Source: Alphaproteobacteria bacterium
GTDB lineage: Bacteria > Pseudomonadota > Alphaproteobacteria > Reyranellales > Reyranellaceae
Direction of reading: 5' to 3'
Assembly: GCA_016870115.1 (NCBI GenBank)
Contig: VGCH01000016.1
Span: 1 to 61,244, forward strand
DNA: 61,244 nt
The notes beneath the pieces were generated by a model that had not been told where the DNA came from, ran no database searches, and saw only the letters and a program-made list of their open reading frames with translations. The translations under genes and the position numbers were made by a program. Shown here piece by piece: positions 33,299 to 40,312 of the stretch (position 1 is the first letter of the stretch; every line of letters starts with the position of its first letter).

Positions 33299-33940
33299 TC
33301 ATCCTTGTAGGCGATCCGCGGCGCGAATCCGCTCGGGGATCGGTTTGTCGACCCCCTTTAGCACGCGCTCGATGCGCCCGTCGCGCCGCACGAAGATGCC
33401 CTCCAGAACACGCTGGATCAGCGCATCGTCGAGGACAACACCCGTGGGTGGGCAGAAGATTCCGGTCACGGACTGCCGTTCGACATCGTTCGTCGACCCA
33501 ACATCGTTCGTCAGGTGACGCAACTCGAAGATCGCGCAGGACGCGCCGTCCGTCTCGAACCGGCCAACCCGCTGATACGGACCCGGGGCAGGCGCTGGCG
33601 CCACCACTCGAACCTCGCGGTCCTTGAACCAGGACAACGACTGTCGCACCCAGGTGCCGTCAAGATCTGTCGCCCGACTCCAATACGTGATCGGCGCCAA
33701 CTGATGGAAGAAGGCCTGCAGTCGGCCGGGCGTGGCGTTTGCCCGTGCCACTCCCCCGTACGAAACCTCGGTGAGCGCATTGGCGGTCCACCCGAAGTTT
33801 TGATAGACGGGCTGCAGATCCTCAAGGTGGGGGGCGAGCAACAGGAGCTTGGACTGCTGCGGGCTGACCCGCTTGTCCTGTGCGTACGCCGAACCGACCA
33901 GGCTCGCCGCCATCGCCAACGCCACAAGGAATGCGCGCAT
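33299..33940 (-). CDS. Secreted protein of unknown function
   Basis: 213 residues. A clear signal peptide (MRAFLVALAMAASLVGSAYA) then a mature periplasmic protein. I do not recognise the family. Two Cys (GASCAIFELR and GIFCPPTG) could form one disulphide. The latter half reads like a small receptor-like domain (VVLDDALIQRVLEGIFVRRDGRIERV). It ends four bases before the aldo/keto reductase start, so they are probably co-transcribed. The start is divergent from the SelW-like gene. Confidence 0.75.
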   Translation of the reverse strand: MRAFLVALAMAASLVGSAYAQDKRVSPQQSKLLLLAPHLEDLQPVYQNFGWTANALTEVSYGGVARANATPGRLQAFFHQLAPITYWSRATDLDGTWVRQSLSWFKDREVRVVAPAPAPGPYQRVGRFETDGASCAIFELRHLTNDVGSTNDVERQSVTGIFCPPTGVVLDDALIQRVLEGIFVRRDGRIERVLKGVDKPIPERIRAADRLQG

Positions 33941-33998
33941 ATCCCTCTCCGAACTCGTCCTAGTGAGAGAGTAAGGTGCGCCAAGCCACCGTTCAACC

Positions 33999-34004
33999 TA
34001 CAAT
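33999..34004 (+). promoter_or_regulatory. Candidate -10 of the SelW-like gene
   Basis: TACAAT at 33999-34004, 24 bases ahead of the GTG start and 11 before the AAGGGAGG ribosome site. A -35 element is not obvious. Confidence 0.4.
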
Positions 34005-34028
34005 GGCGATGGGCAAGGGAGGCTGATT

Positions 34029-34244
34029 GTGAAGGTCCTGATCGAGTATTGCGGCGCTTGAGGCTACAAGCCGCAGGCCCTCCGGGTGAGGGATAGCCTC
34101 CTGAAGCAAGGATCGCACGAGATCGAACTCAAGCCGGGGCGCAGCGGGCAGTTCGACGTCAGCGTCGACGGAACCCTGCGCTACACGCGAGCCCGCACCG
34201 GCCGGTTCCCGACCGATGCGGAGATCGAGGATCTGCTGGACTGA
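34029..34244 (+). CDS. SelW-like (Rdx family) selenoprotein with in-frame TGA
   Basis: 71 residues if TGA at 34059-34061 is read as selenocysteine. The frame opens with GTG at 34029, preceded by AAGGGAGG (34015-34022) six bases away, and gives VKVLIEYCGAU-GYKPQAL, the CxxU redox motif of the SelW/SelT/SelH (Rdx) family. After the TGA the frame stays open to 34244 and keeps the family's C-terminal block (GQFDVSVDGTLRYTRART and GRFPTDAEIEDLLD). A frameshift or stop would not leave this block conserved in the same frame. A SECIS-like hairpin follows. Rdx proteins are thioredoxin-fold, cytosolic and likely glutathione-linked. It requires selA, selB, selC and selD elsewhere. Confidence 0.85.
34075..34099 (+). 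promoter_or_regulatory. Candidate bacterial SECIS element
   Basis: AGGC-CCTC (34075-34082), a loop CGGGT (34083-34087) and GAGG-GATA-GCCT (34088-34099) fold into a short hairpin with a GATA bulge. AGGCTA at 34061-34066 and TAGCCT at 34094-34099 offer an alternative outer stem. The apical loop starts about 21 nt after the TGA and contains G, within the range reported for bacterial SECIS elements that bind SelB. Confidence 0.6.
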
Positions 34245-34260
34245 CCAGCGGCGCGCCGGG

Positions 34261-35244
34261 TTACCCCAGCACTTCCTTGTTCACCACGTTGGCGGCGTTG
34301 GTACGACCGTCGAACACGCTGAGAATGTTCTCGATCGCGGTCGCGGCCATGCGGTCGTTCGCTTCCTTGGTCACCCCCGCCATGTGCGGTGTGAAGATGA
34401 CATTTTCAAGCGCGAAGAGCGGATTGGCCGGGTCCGGCGGCTCGCGGTCCAGCACATCGAGACCGGCGCCGCGCAGCTTGCCCGACGTGAGTGCGGCGTG
34501 CAGCGCCTTCTCGTTCACGATGCCGCCGCGCGCGGTGTTCACCAGGAAGGCTGTCGGCTTCATCAAGGCGAGGGCCGCAGCGTCGAACATGTCGACGGTC
34601 TGCGGCGACTTGGGGCAGTGAACCGAGACGAAATCCACCTTCGGGAGAATCGCCTTGAGGTCGGTCACCTTGCGGGCGCCCGCCTTGACGATGTCGGCCT
34701 CGGAGATGTTGGGATCGAGGACGAAGACATCCATCTCGAAAGCGACGCAACGCTTGACGGTGCGCGAACCGATGCGGCCCATGCCGACGACGAGGATCGA
34801 CTTGCCCGCCATATCGGCCGGAACGTCGGTCAGGCGCTCGCCCCACGCGTTCTCGCGCACGAAGCGGTCGTGCTTGCGCGACAGGCGCGCCGATGCCAGC
34901 AGCATGTACATCGCGTGCTCGGCGACCGAGACAGAGTTGGCGATGCCGGTCGTCATGAGCGGCACCTTGCGCTTGTTGAGCGCGGGAATCTCGACGGCGT
35001 CAAAGCCGACACCGAGGCGGGCCACCACCTGCATCAGCGGCGAGGCATCGAGTTCGGCCTGACGGTACGGCGTCGCGCCCAGCGTGACGGCGTTGGCGTC
35101 CTTCAACGCGGCGTGGAGGCTCGGCGGGCTGTCGTCGGTGAGGATGCGATACTCGACGTCGTCGCGCGTGTTCAGGAGGTCGATTCCCGCCTGCGGCATG
35201 CGCCCGACGATCAGCACGACCTTGCGATTCTTGCCCGTAGACAT
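34261..35244 (-). CDS. D-isomer 2-hydroxyacid dehydrogenase
   Basis: 327 residues from the ATG at 35244 (GGGA six bases before); an ATG at 35250 is possible. NAD-binding VVGMGRIGSRTVKRC, catalytic Arg in VNTARGGIVNEKAL, Glu in DVLDREPPDP and His in VIFTPHMAGVTKEA. Glyoxylate/hydroxypyruvate or related 2-keto acid reductase activity is plausible. Only distantly like the enzyme at 25482. Convergent with the SelW-like gene (16-base gap); repeat copy 1 separates it from the Lrp-type regulator upstream. Confidence 0.9.
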   Translation of the reverse strand: MSTGKNRKVVLIVGRMPQAGIDLLNTRDDVEYRILTDDSPPSLHAALKDANAVTLGATPYRQAELDASPLMQVVARLGVGFDAVEIPALNKRKVPLMTTGIANSVSVAEHAMYMLLASARLSRKHDRFVRENAWGERLTDVPADMAGKSILVVGMGRIGSRTVKRCVAFEMDVFVLDPNISEADIVKAGARKVTDLKAILPKVDFVSVHCPKSPQTVDMFDAAALALMKPTAFLVNTARGGIVNEKALHAALTSGKLRGAGLDVLDREPPDPANPLFALENVIFTPHMAGVTKEANDRMAATAIENILSVFDGRTNAANVVNKEVLG

Positions 35245-35304
35245 TTCCATTCCCGCTGCTTCGTTGAGGACGGCGCGATCCTAGGGGCGGTCGCTCGCTT
35301 GCGC

Positions 35305-35430
35305 TAGAGCGGAATGGGATCGGGTGGAACCGCATGCGGTTTCGCTTGATCCCACGCGCGCGCGATATCGGTGTGTGGTGCAGGAGGCACGATGCGTTCA
35401 GCTGATTCCAGCTGAACGCATAGTGCTCTA
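35305..35430 (+). repeat. 126-bp double-hairpin repeat, copy 1
   Basis: Bounded by TAGAGC and GCTCTA. Hairpin A (35316-35353) has 38 bases: all 19 positions pair as 15 Watson-Crick and 4 G-T pairs, so it is sound as RNA of this strand but not of the other. Hairpin B has arms ATGCGTTCAGCTG (35392-35404) and its exact complement (35409-35421) around ATTC, extended by GCAC/GTGC. About 84 percent identical (106 of 126 by hand) to copy 2 at 59005-59130, which is in the opposite orientation. Confidence 0.9.
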
Positions 35431-35907
35431 GGGGAGGAAGCCGAGCGGGAGCCGCGTGGTGGACTTGATCTCCTCCATCGCGAACATGGACGTGACGTCC
35501 GAGAGCTCCACTTTGGCGATCAGGCGCTTGTAGAACTCGTCGTAGGCCGCGATATCCGGGAGCGCGAGGCGGATCAGATAGTCGATCTCGCCGCTCATGC
35601 GATAGCAATCCATCACTTCCGGAAACGACGCGATGGCGCGGGCGAAACGCTGAAGCCAGGCAGCATTGTGCTGGCTGGTCCGGACCGCTACGAAAACCGT
35701 CACCCCGGCATTCAGCGCCCGGCGATCCAGCAGCGCTACCCGGGCGCGGATCACACCGGCCTTCTCCATGCGCTGCACGCGCCGCCAACAGGGCGTGCTC
35801 GACAGTCCGACCTCGCGGGCCAACACGGCCAGCGGCAGGTCGGCATCGCGCTGCAGGCAATCGAGAATCTTGCGGTCGAAGGAATCTAGGGAAATTTTTT
35901 CGGACAT
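35428..35907 (-). CDS. Lrp/AsnC-family transcriptional regulator
   Basis: 159 residues. N-terminal winged HTH (DSFDRKILDCLQRDADLPLAVLAREVGLSSTPCWRRVQRMEKAGVI by position 55, recognition helix at SSTPCWRRVQ) and a C-terminal RAM ligand domain (FPEVMDCYRMSGEIDYLIRL, SDVTSMFAMEEIKST). It regulates amino acid or keto acid metabolism as an octamer. The only clear regulator in the window; the 2-hydroxyacid dehydrogenase across the repeat is a possible target. Its TAG stop lies inside repeat copy 1, so the last codons were probably set by the repeat insertion. Confidence 0.93.
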   Translation of the reverse strand: MSEKISLDSFDRKILDCLQRDADLPLAVLAREVGLSSTPCWRRVQRMEKAGVIRARVALLDRRALNAGVTVFVAVRTSQHNAAWLQRFARAIASFPEVMDCYRMSGEIDYLIRLALPDIAAYDEFYKRLIAKVELSDVTSMFAMEEIKSTTRLPLGFLP

Positions 35908-35985
35908 CGGTCATTTACCGGAATAATCATGTCGAATACTGCATGTATGGCGCAAAATGCGCAAACTCCCTCTCTGGTCCGCCGC

Positions 35986-35991
35986 TATACT
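35986..35991 (+). promoter_or_regulatory. Candidate -10 for a leaderless DUF6356 mRNA
   Basis: TATACT ends six bases (CTTTCC) before the ATG at 35998; no ribosome site is present. Same spacing as at 5621, 43097 and 59141. Confidence 0.4.
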
Positions 35992-35997
35992 CTTTCC

Positions 35998-36243
35998 ATG
36001 CTTCACCACTTCACCGATCATCCCGCCTCGGTCGACGAGACCTATACCGAGCACCTCGCCACGGCGACGGGCTTCGGCTTCTCCATGATCGTGGGCGGGC
36101 TTGCCTGTCTGGTCCACGGGTTGTTCCCCTGGCTGTGCACGCGCACCGGCAGCGACACGATCCGCGCGCTGCACCATCGCATGGTGACCCACCGCACGAC
36201 CAAGTCGCAGGCGCCTCAGGCTCAGGCAGCCGAAGCCGACTGA
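35998..36243 (+). CDS. DUF6356-like small protein
   Basis: 81 residues from ATG 35998, chosen for the -10 geometry; ATG at 35929 would add 23 residues with no ribosome site. The sequence HFTDHPASVDETYTEHLATA and a hydrophobic stretch FGFSMIVGGLACLVHGLFPWL, then RALHHRMVTHR, fits from memory the DUF6356 family of capsule-size proteins with one membrane segment. Function unknown. Divergent from the Lrp-type regulator, so possibly under its control. The 3' end overlaps the convergent isomerase gene by 22 bases. Confidence 0.7.
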   Translation: MLHHFTDHPASVDETYTEHLATATGFGFSMIVGGLACLVHGLFPWLCTRTGSDTIRALHHRMVTHRTTKSQAPQAQAAEAD

Positions 36244-36839
36244 CGTCGCGGTACGCCCCGCTCCTCCAGGCAGCGGGCGAGCATATCGATCCGATCGCCG
36301 CCCCAGAACAACTCACCCTCGAAGACGAAGGTCGGCACGCCGAAAACGCCCGACTCTTCGGCCTCCGCGCGCAGTCGATCATGCTCGGCGCCGCCCACCC
36401 CCGCCAGAAACGCCTCGAAGCCTGACGGCGCGCCGACATCGGCCAACAACGTGGCGACAGCAGCGGGGTCCTCGGGGTCGATCTCGCGCTGCCAGAACAG
36501 CTCGAACGCCCGGTCGTGATAGGCGCGAAAGACATTGTGATGTCGGGCGTAGAGCAAGCCCGTATTCATCGCGCGGGCGCGGTAGACCTTTCGGGGGCCC
36601 TTCAGGATCAGGCCCTGCCGCACCGCCTGCCGGCGCGCATCCATGTAAGAGTAGCGGACCTTCCGCCATCGGTGGGCGTCGCGCGCCTCAACCGAACCCA
36701 CGAACCCAGCGATGTCGAGCGTGTAGGGTCGCCAATCGAGCTCGATCTGGAACGCGGCCTCAAGCGCGTAGGCCCCGGCCTTCGCGACGAAGGCATAGGG
36801 GCTCACGTAGTCGGTCCAGACGATAACCTTCGCGCTCAC
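36222..36839 (-). CDS. 2-hydroxychromene-2-carboxylate isomerase/DsbA-like protein
   Basis: 205 residues from a GTG overlapping the M20 gene stop (GTGA). Thioredoxin-fold DSBA family: VIVWTDYVSPYAFVAKAGAY has S-P-Y rather than CxxC, as in glutathione-dependent HCCA isomerases and GST kappa. Later FWQREIDPEDPAAVATLL and GVFGVPTFVFEGELFWGGDRIDML, the cis-Pro segment. Probably isomerises or conjugates an aromatic-degradation intermediate with glutathione. Last gene of the four-gene unit beginning at 39906. Confidence 0.88.
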   Translation of the reverse strand: MSAKVIVWTDYVSPYAFVAKAGAYALEAAFQIELDWRPYTLDIAGFVGSVEARDAHRWRKVRYSYMDARRQAVRQGLILKGPRKVYRARAMNTGLLYARHHNVFRAYHDRAFELFWQREIDPEDPAAVATLLADVGAPSGFEAFLAGVGGAEHDRLRAEAEESGVFGVPTFVFEGELFWGGDRIDMLARCLEERGVPRRQSASAA

Positions 36840-38011
36840 GACGCGGGCTTGGCGAGGCGGGTTTCGACCAGCCGCGCCCAAAGCGTGGCCCCGAGCGGCG
36901 TCGCCTGATCGTTGAAGTCGTAGCCCGGATTGTGGACCTCGCAGCCGCCTTCGCCGCCGCCATTGCCGATCAGGATGAAGGCGCCTGGCACCTTCTCCAA
37001 CATGTAGGAGAAGTCCTCCGATGCCATCACGAACGGGCCCTCGCGATTGACGTTGGCCTCGCCGACGATGCCGGCGGCGACATCGGCGATGTAGCGTGCC
37101 TCGCCGGGATCGTTCACCAACGGCGGGAAGACGACGCGCACATCGGCGTCGGCGCGCGCGCCCAGAGTCCGGGCAATCCCGGAAGAGATCGTCTCGATGC
37201 GCTCCTTGATCAGTGCCATCGTCTCCTTGCGGAAAGCGCGGATCGTGCCTCGCAGCACCGCTTTCTCGGGGATCACGTTGTAGGCATCGCCGGCGTGGAT
37301 CTGGGTCACCGAGATGACCCCCGAATCGAGCGGCGCCACGCTGCGCGAGATCACGGTCTGCAGCGCCGAGACGATCTGCGTCGCCACGATCACCGGATCG
37401 ACGCCCGATTCGGGGCGCGCGCCGTGGGCGCCCTTGCCGGTGATGTGGACATCGAACAACCCACCCCCCGCCATCTGCGGGCCGGCGCGCAAGGCGAACT
37501 TGCCGACATCGAGCTTGGGCCGATTGTGCATGCCGAACACGGCCTCGCAGGGGAACTTCTGGAACAGCCCGTCCTTGACCATCGCTTCGGCGCCGCCGCG
37601 TCCCTCCTCCGCCGGCTGAAAAATGAAATGGACCGTGCCATCAAAGCGTCGGGTGGCCGCGAGATAGCGCGCCGCCCCCAGCAGCATGGTGGTGTGCCCA
37701 TCGTGCCCGCATGCATGCATGCGGCCGGCATGACGCGAGCGATGATCGAACGTGTTGGTCTCGTCCATCGGCAAGGCGTCCATGTCGGCCCTGAGGCCGA
37801 TGGCGCGCGGATTGTTGCCGACGCGAATCGTGCCCACGACGCCCGTCTTGCCGATCCCCGTCGCGACCTCGCAACCGAACTCCCGCAGCCGCTGCGCGAC
37901 GATGGCCGCGGTGCGCTCCTCCTCGAAGCCGAGCTCGGGATGGGCGTGGATGTCGCGACGCCAGGCCGTGAGGTCATCGGCGAAGGCGGCGATGGCGGGC
38001 TCGATGTTCAT
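36836..38011 (-). CDS. M20-family amidohydrolase (hippurate hydrolase-like)
   Basis: 391 residues, M20D zinc-dependent amidohydrolase. Metal ligands C101 and H103 in HACGHDGHT, and E-E-G in FIFQPAEEGRGG; D-x-D in GLRADMDALPM; dimerisation domain about residues 180-290 (GGGLFDVHITGKGAHGARPESGVDPV). Hydrolyses N-acyl amino acids or hippurate to acid and amino acid. Cytosolic. One base after the alpha/beta hydrolase gene and coupled to the isomerase gene. Confidence 0.93.
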   Translation of the reverse strand: MNIEPAIAAFADDLTAWRRDIHAHPELGFEEERTAAIVAQRLREFGCEVATGIGKTGVVGTIRVGNNPRAIGLRADMDALPMDETNTFDHRSRHAGRMHACGHDGHTTMLLGAARYLAATRRFDGTVHFIFQPAEEGRGGAEAMVKDGLFQKFPCEAVFGMHNRPKLDVGKFALRAGPQMAGGGLFDVHITGKGAHGARPESGVDPVIVATQIVSALQTVISRSVAPLDSGVISVTQIHAGDAYNVIPEKAVLRGTIRAFRKETMALIKERIETISSGIARTLGARADADVRVVFPPLVNDPGEARYIADVAAGIVGEANVNREGPFVMASEDFSYMLEKVPGAFILIGNGGGEGGCEVHNPGYDFNDQATPLGATLWARLVETRLAKPAS

Positions 38012-38012
38012 G

Positions 38013-38807
38013 TCAGCTCTCCGTCAGGAACGAGATCAGGGCGGCGCGGAACTCGGGCCCGCGCATATTGGGGTAAAGATGCCCGCCATCGGGCAGGAAC
38101 AGCGCCCGCGCCCCGGGGATGGCGGCCACCAGATCGTCGGTGAAGTAAGGCGGCGTCACCATGTCATCGCGGGCGCAGATCGCGAGGGTGCGGGCCCGGA
38201 TGCGCGGCAGCTCCGCCAGACGATCGTGGCGGCAGATCGCGGCGATGCGGGACAGCACGATCTCCGGCACGGGGATGGTCGTCGCCGCCTGGGCCTCGGC
38301 GGCGGCCAGCTCTGCATCATGTGCCCGAACCCACGCCGGCGTGTTGAGCGCGAGCGCGCTGGCCTTGAGATAGGCCGCTGGTCCCTGCGTGGCCAGGATG
38401 CCCGACCGCACCTCGAACAACCGCCGGAAAAAGGCGTCGCTGCGCGCCCAAGTCGCGCTCAGCACCAGCCGGTCGATGAGCTGCGGCCGATCGATCGCCA
38501 GCACCTGCCCCATCGCGCCGCCGGTGGAATGGCCGCACCAGTGAACGCGGGAGAAGCCCAGGCCCTCGATCAGTTGCGCGGCATCATCGGCCATCTGCTC
38601 GACTGAATAGTCGATGCGCGAGAGGCTGGAACTCCCCGTACCGCGATGGTCGTGCACGACGACGGTGAAGTGGCGGGCGAGTTCGGCCAGCTGCGGCTGC
38701 CAGAAGCGGCCATCGCCGCCCAATCCGGGCACCAGGAACAGCGCCGGGCCATGCCCGGTCTTTTCGTAGTTGAGGTGCGCGCCGTCGCGCAGGGTGAAAA
38801 GCGGCAT
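38013..38807 (-). CDS. Alpha/beta hydrolase
   Basis: 264 residues from the ATG at 38807. Alpha/beta-hydrolase core: oxyanion segment LFLVPGLGGDGRFW, VVVHDHRGTGSS, nucleophile S94 in WCGHSTGGAMGQ, Asp in ARDDMVTP, and His in LPDGGHLYPN. Resembles PcaD/RutD-like small enol-lactone or carbamate hydrolases. Seven bases after the PRISE-family gene and one base before the M20 gene. Confidence 0.9.
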   Translation of the reverse strand: MPLFTLRDGAHLNYEKTGHGPALFLVPGLGGDGRFWQPQLAELARHFTVVVHDHRGTGSSSLSRIDYSVEQMADDAAQLIEGLGFSRVHWCGHSTGGAMGQVLAIDRPQLIDRLVLSATWARSDAFFRRLFEVRSGILATQGPAAYLKASALALNTPAWVRAHDAELAAAEAQAATTIPVPEIVLSRIAAICRHDRLAELPRIRARTLAICARDDMVTPPYFTDDLVAAIPGARALFLPDGGHLYPNMRGPEFRAALISFLTES

Positions 38808-38814
38808 CGGGGAC

Positions 38815-39906
38815 TCAGAGCGGCGGCAGGATGCGCAGCGTGCGCAGGCGTTCGAACCATGCCGCGAACATGTGCTCGCTGTCGAGACAGTCGGCGAACC
38901 CCGCCTCCCGGATCGCGACGGTGCTGACCAATGCCGCCGGCGGCGGCGCCGTGTGGCCGGTCGCGAAGTTGAAGTCGGCATAGATGAAGGAGTCGCCCGC
39001 AGTCTCCCGCAGCGACAGGTCCCGCAGACCATGGCGCCGGACGATCGCGGACCACTCCGCCTCGCGGACCGGCAGGGCTTCCGCAAGCCGCTGAGGTCGT
39101 TCTTGGCCGGGCTCGGCGCCCAGCATTTGCGCCAGCGCCGGCCACAGATGCGGCCACGCGATGGCCTCGCCATTGGTCACGTTGAAAGTGCGATCGCGCG
39201 CCGTCTCAGCGGTGCCGGCCCACAGGATGGCCCGCGCCAGCAGGTCGGCGCAGGTGCATTCCAGCGCATAGGCTGGGCCGCCGGGCCAGTCCAGCGGCTC
39301 ACCGCGAGCCCTCTGCAAAGCGGCGTAGAGGCCGATGGCCGCCAGCAGGTTCATCGGCGCGCCAAGCGCATGGCCGATCACGACCTGCGGCCGCAAGATG
39401 GTGAAGCGCCAGCCCGTCCGACGGGCGGCGGCACGCAACCAATCCTCCTGCAGCCAGTAGAAGTTGGCGTGCTGGTCGCGCGGTGCGCGCTCGCGACCCG
39501 GTACCGTCATGCGTCCCAGGTGAACGCCGTAAGCTTTCGTGCCCTGCAAGAGCGTCACATGCTCCAGCCGAGGCGCGTGGCGCTCGAGTGTCTCGCCAAG
39601 CGTGCTGAGCATGGCAAGGTTGGTCCGCATCTGCGCCTCTTCGCGCCAACCGCGGATCAGGCCCGGCTGCTCGTGCAACGCCGCGAACACCAGATGGGTT
39701 GCCCGTGCGAGGCGCGGAGCCGCGGCCCGGACCGAGTCCGCATCCGTCAGATCGAGCGCGACATGCTCCGGACCATCGGCGAGATCGGGTGGTCGACGCG
39801 ACAAGCCGATGGCGTCAACGCCTGCGGTCGCGCGAGCAAGATCCAACACCGCCCGGCCCACGATGCCCGACGCACCCGCCACCACCAGGGTTCGTTGCGC
39901 CGTCAT
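38815..39906 (-). CDS. PRISE-type (progesterone 5-beta-reductase/iridoid synthase-like) SDR
   Basis: 363 residues of the atypical SDR75U/PRISE family of NADPH-dependent enone reductases. Visible: the Rossmann start TLVVAGASGIVGRAVLDLA, QGTKAYGVHLG, and PRDQHANFYWLQEDWLRAAA, which corresponds to the family's NFY-x-x-ED motif with the unusual catalytic Tyr. C-terminal FADCLDSEHMFAAWFERLR is also typical. Probably reduces an activated C=C bond. First gene of a four-gene minus-strand unit; divergent from a small lipoprotein. Confidence 0.87.
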   Translation of the reverse strand: MTAQRTLVVAGASGIVGRAVLDLARATAGVDAIGLSRRPPDLADGPEHVALDLTDADSVRAAAPRLARATHLVFAALHEQPGLIRGWREEAQMRTNLAMLSTLGETLERHAPRLEHVTLLQGTKAYGVHLGRMTVPGRERAPRDQHANFYWLQEDWLRAAARRTGWRFTILRPQVVIGHALGAPMNLLAAIGLYAALQRARGEPLDWPGGPAYALECTCADLLARAILWAGTAETARDRTFNVTNGEAIAWPHLWPALAQMLGAEPGQERPQRLAEALPVREAEWSAIVRRHGLRDLSLRETAGDSFIYADFNFATGHTAPPPAALVSTVAIREAGFADCLDSEHMFAAWFERLRTLRILPPL

Positions 39907-39966
39907 GGCCGTTGCTCCTCTCGCGAAAGTTTCCCAGGATCGGCCGGATCGCGAGGAGACCCTGCC

Positions 39967-40311
39967 ATGCGCCACCTGTTCCCGTCGCTCATACTGCTCA
40001 GCGTGCTCCTGGCCTGCAACGACGAGGCACCGCCGTCCGGGCAGGGTGCCGCCGAGCGCGACGTGCCCCCGCGGACCGTCGCCTATGCCTGCGAGGCGGA
40101 CAAGAAGGTCGAGGTGACCTACGCCCGGGCCGGCGTCACTGTGCGGTTCGAAGGTCGCAGCTACCGGATGGAAGGCCAACCGGTGGATCAGGGGTTCCGC
40201 TTCGGCGACAAGTACGTGGAGTGGCTGGGGCGCGAGGACCTCGCACTCCTGTCCGAGATTCGCGAGGGCCGGGTGCTGGCTCTCAATTGCAAACCGGTCG
40301 CCCGATCCTGA
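39967..40311 (+). CDS. MliC-like lysozyme-inhibitor lipoprotein
   Basis: 114 residues. A lipoprotein signal (MRHLFPSLILLSVLLAC, Cys at residue 17) followed by the MliC fold: TVAYACEADKKVEVTYAR, VRFEGRSYRMEGQPV, FRFGDKYVEWLGR, VLALNCKP with a Cys pair. MliC/PliC proteins inhibit c-type lysozyme in the periplasm or outer membrane. The key S/Y loop is recognisable only partly. Divergent from the PRISE-type unit and convergent with the asparaginase gene. Confidence 0.8.
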   Translation: MRHLFPSLILLSVLLACNDEAPPSGQGAAERDVPPRTVAYACEADKKVEVTYARAGVTVRFEGRSYRMEGQPVDQGFRFGDKYVEWLGREDLALLSEIREGRVLALNCKPVARS

Positions 40312-40312
40312 T

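Noticed and set aside
34029-34061. SelW-like gene as a short broken pseudogene ending at TGA
   Set aside because: The frame continues with the family's conserved C-terminus in the same phase to 34244, and a SECIS-like hairpin follows, so recoding is the better reading.
35305-35430. Repeat as an insertion sequence
   Set aside because: Only 126 bp, no coding frame and no transposase; better described as a small structured intergenic repeat.
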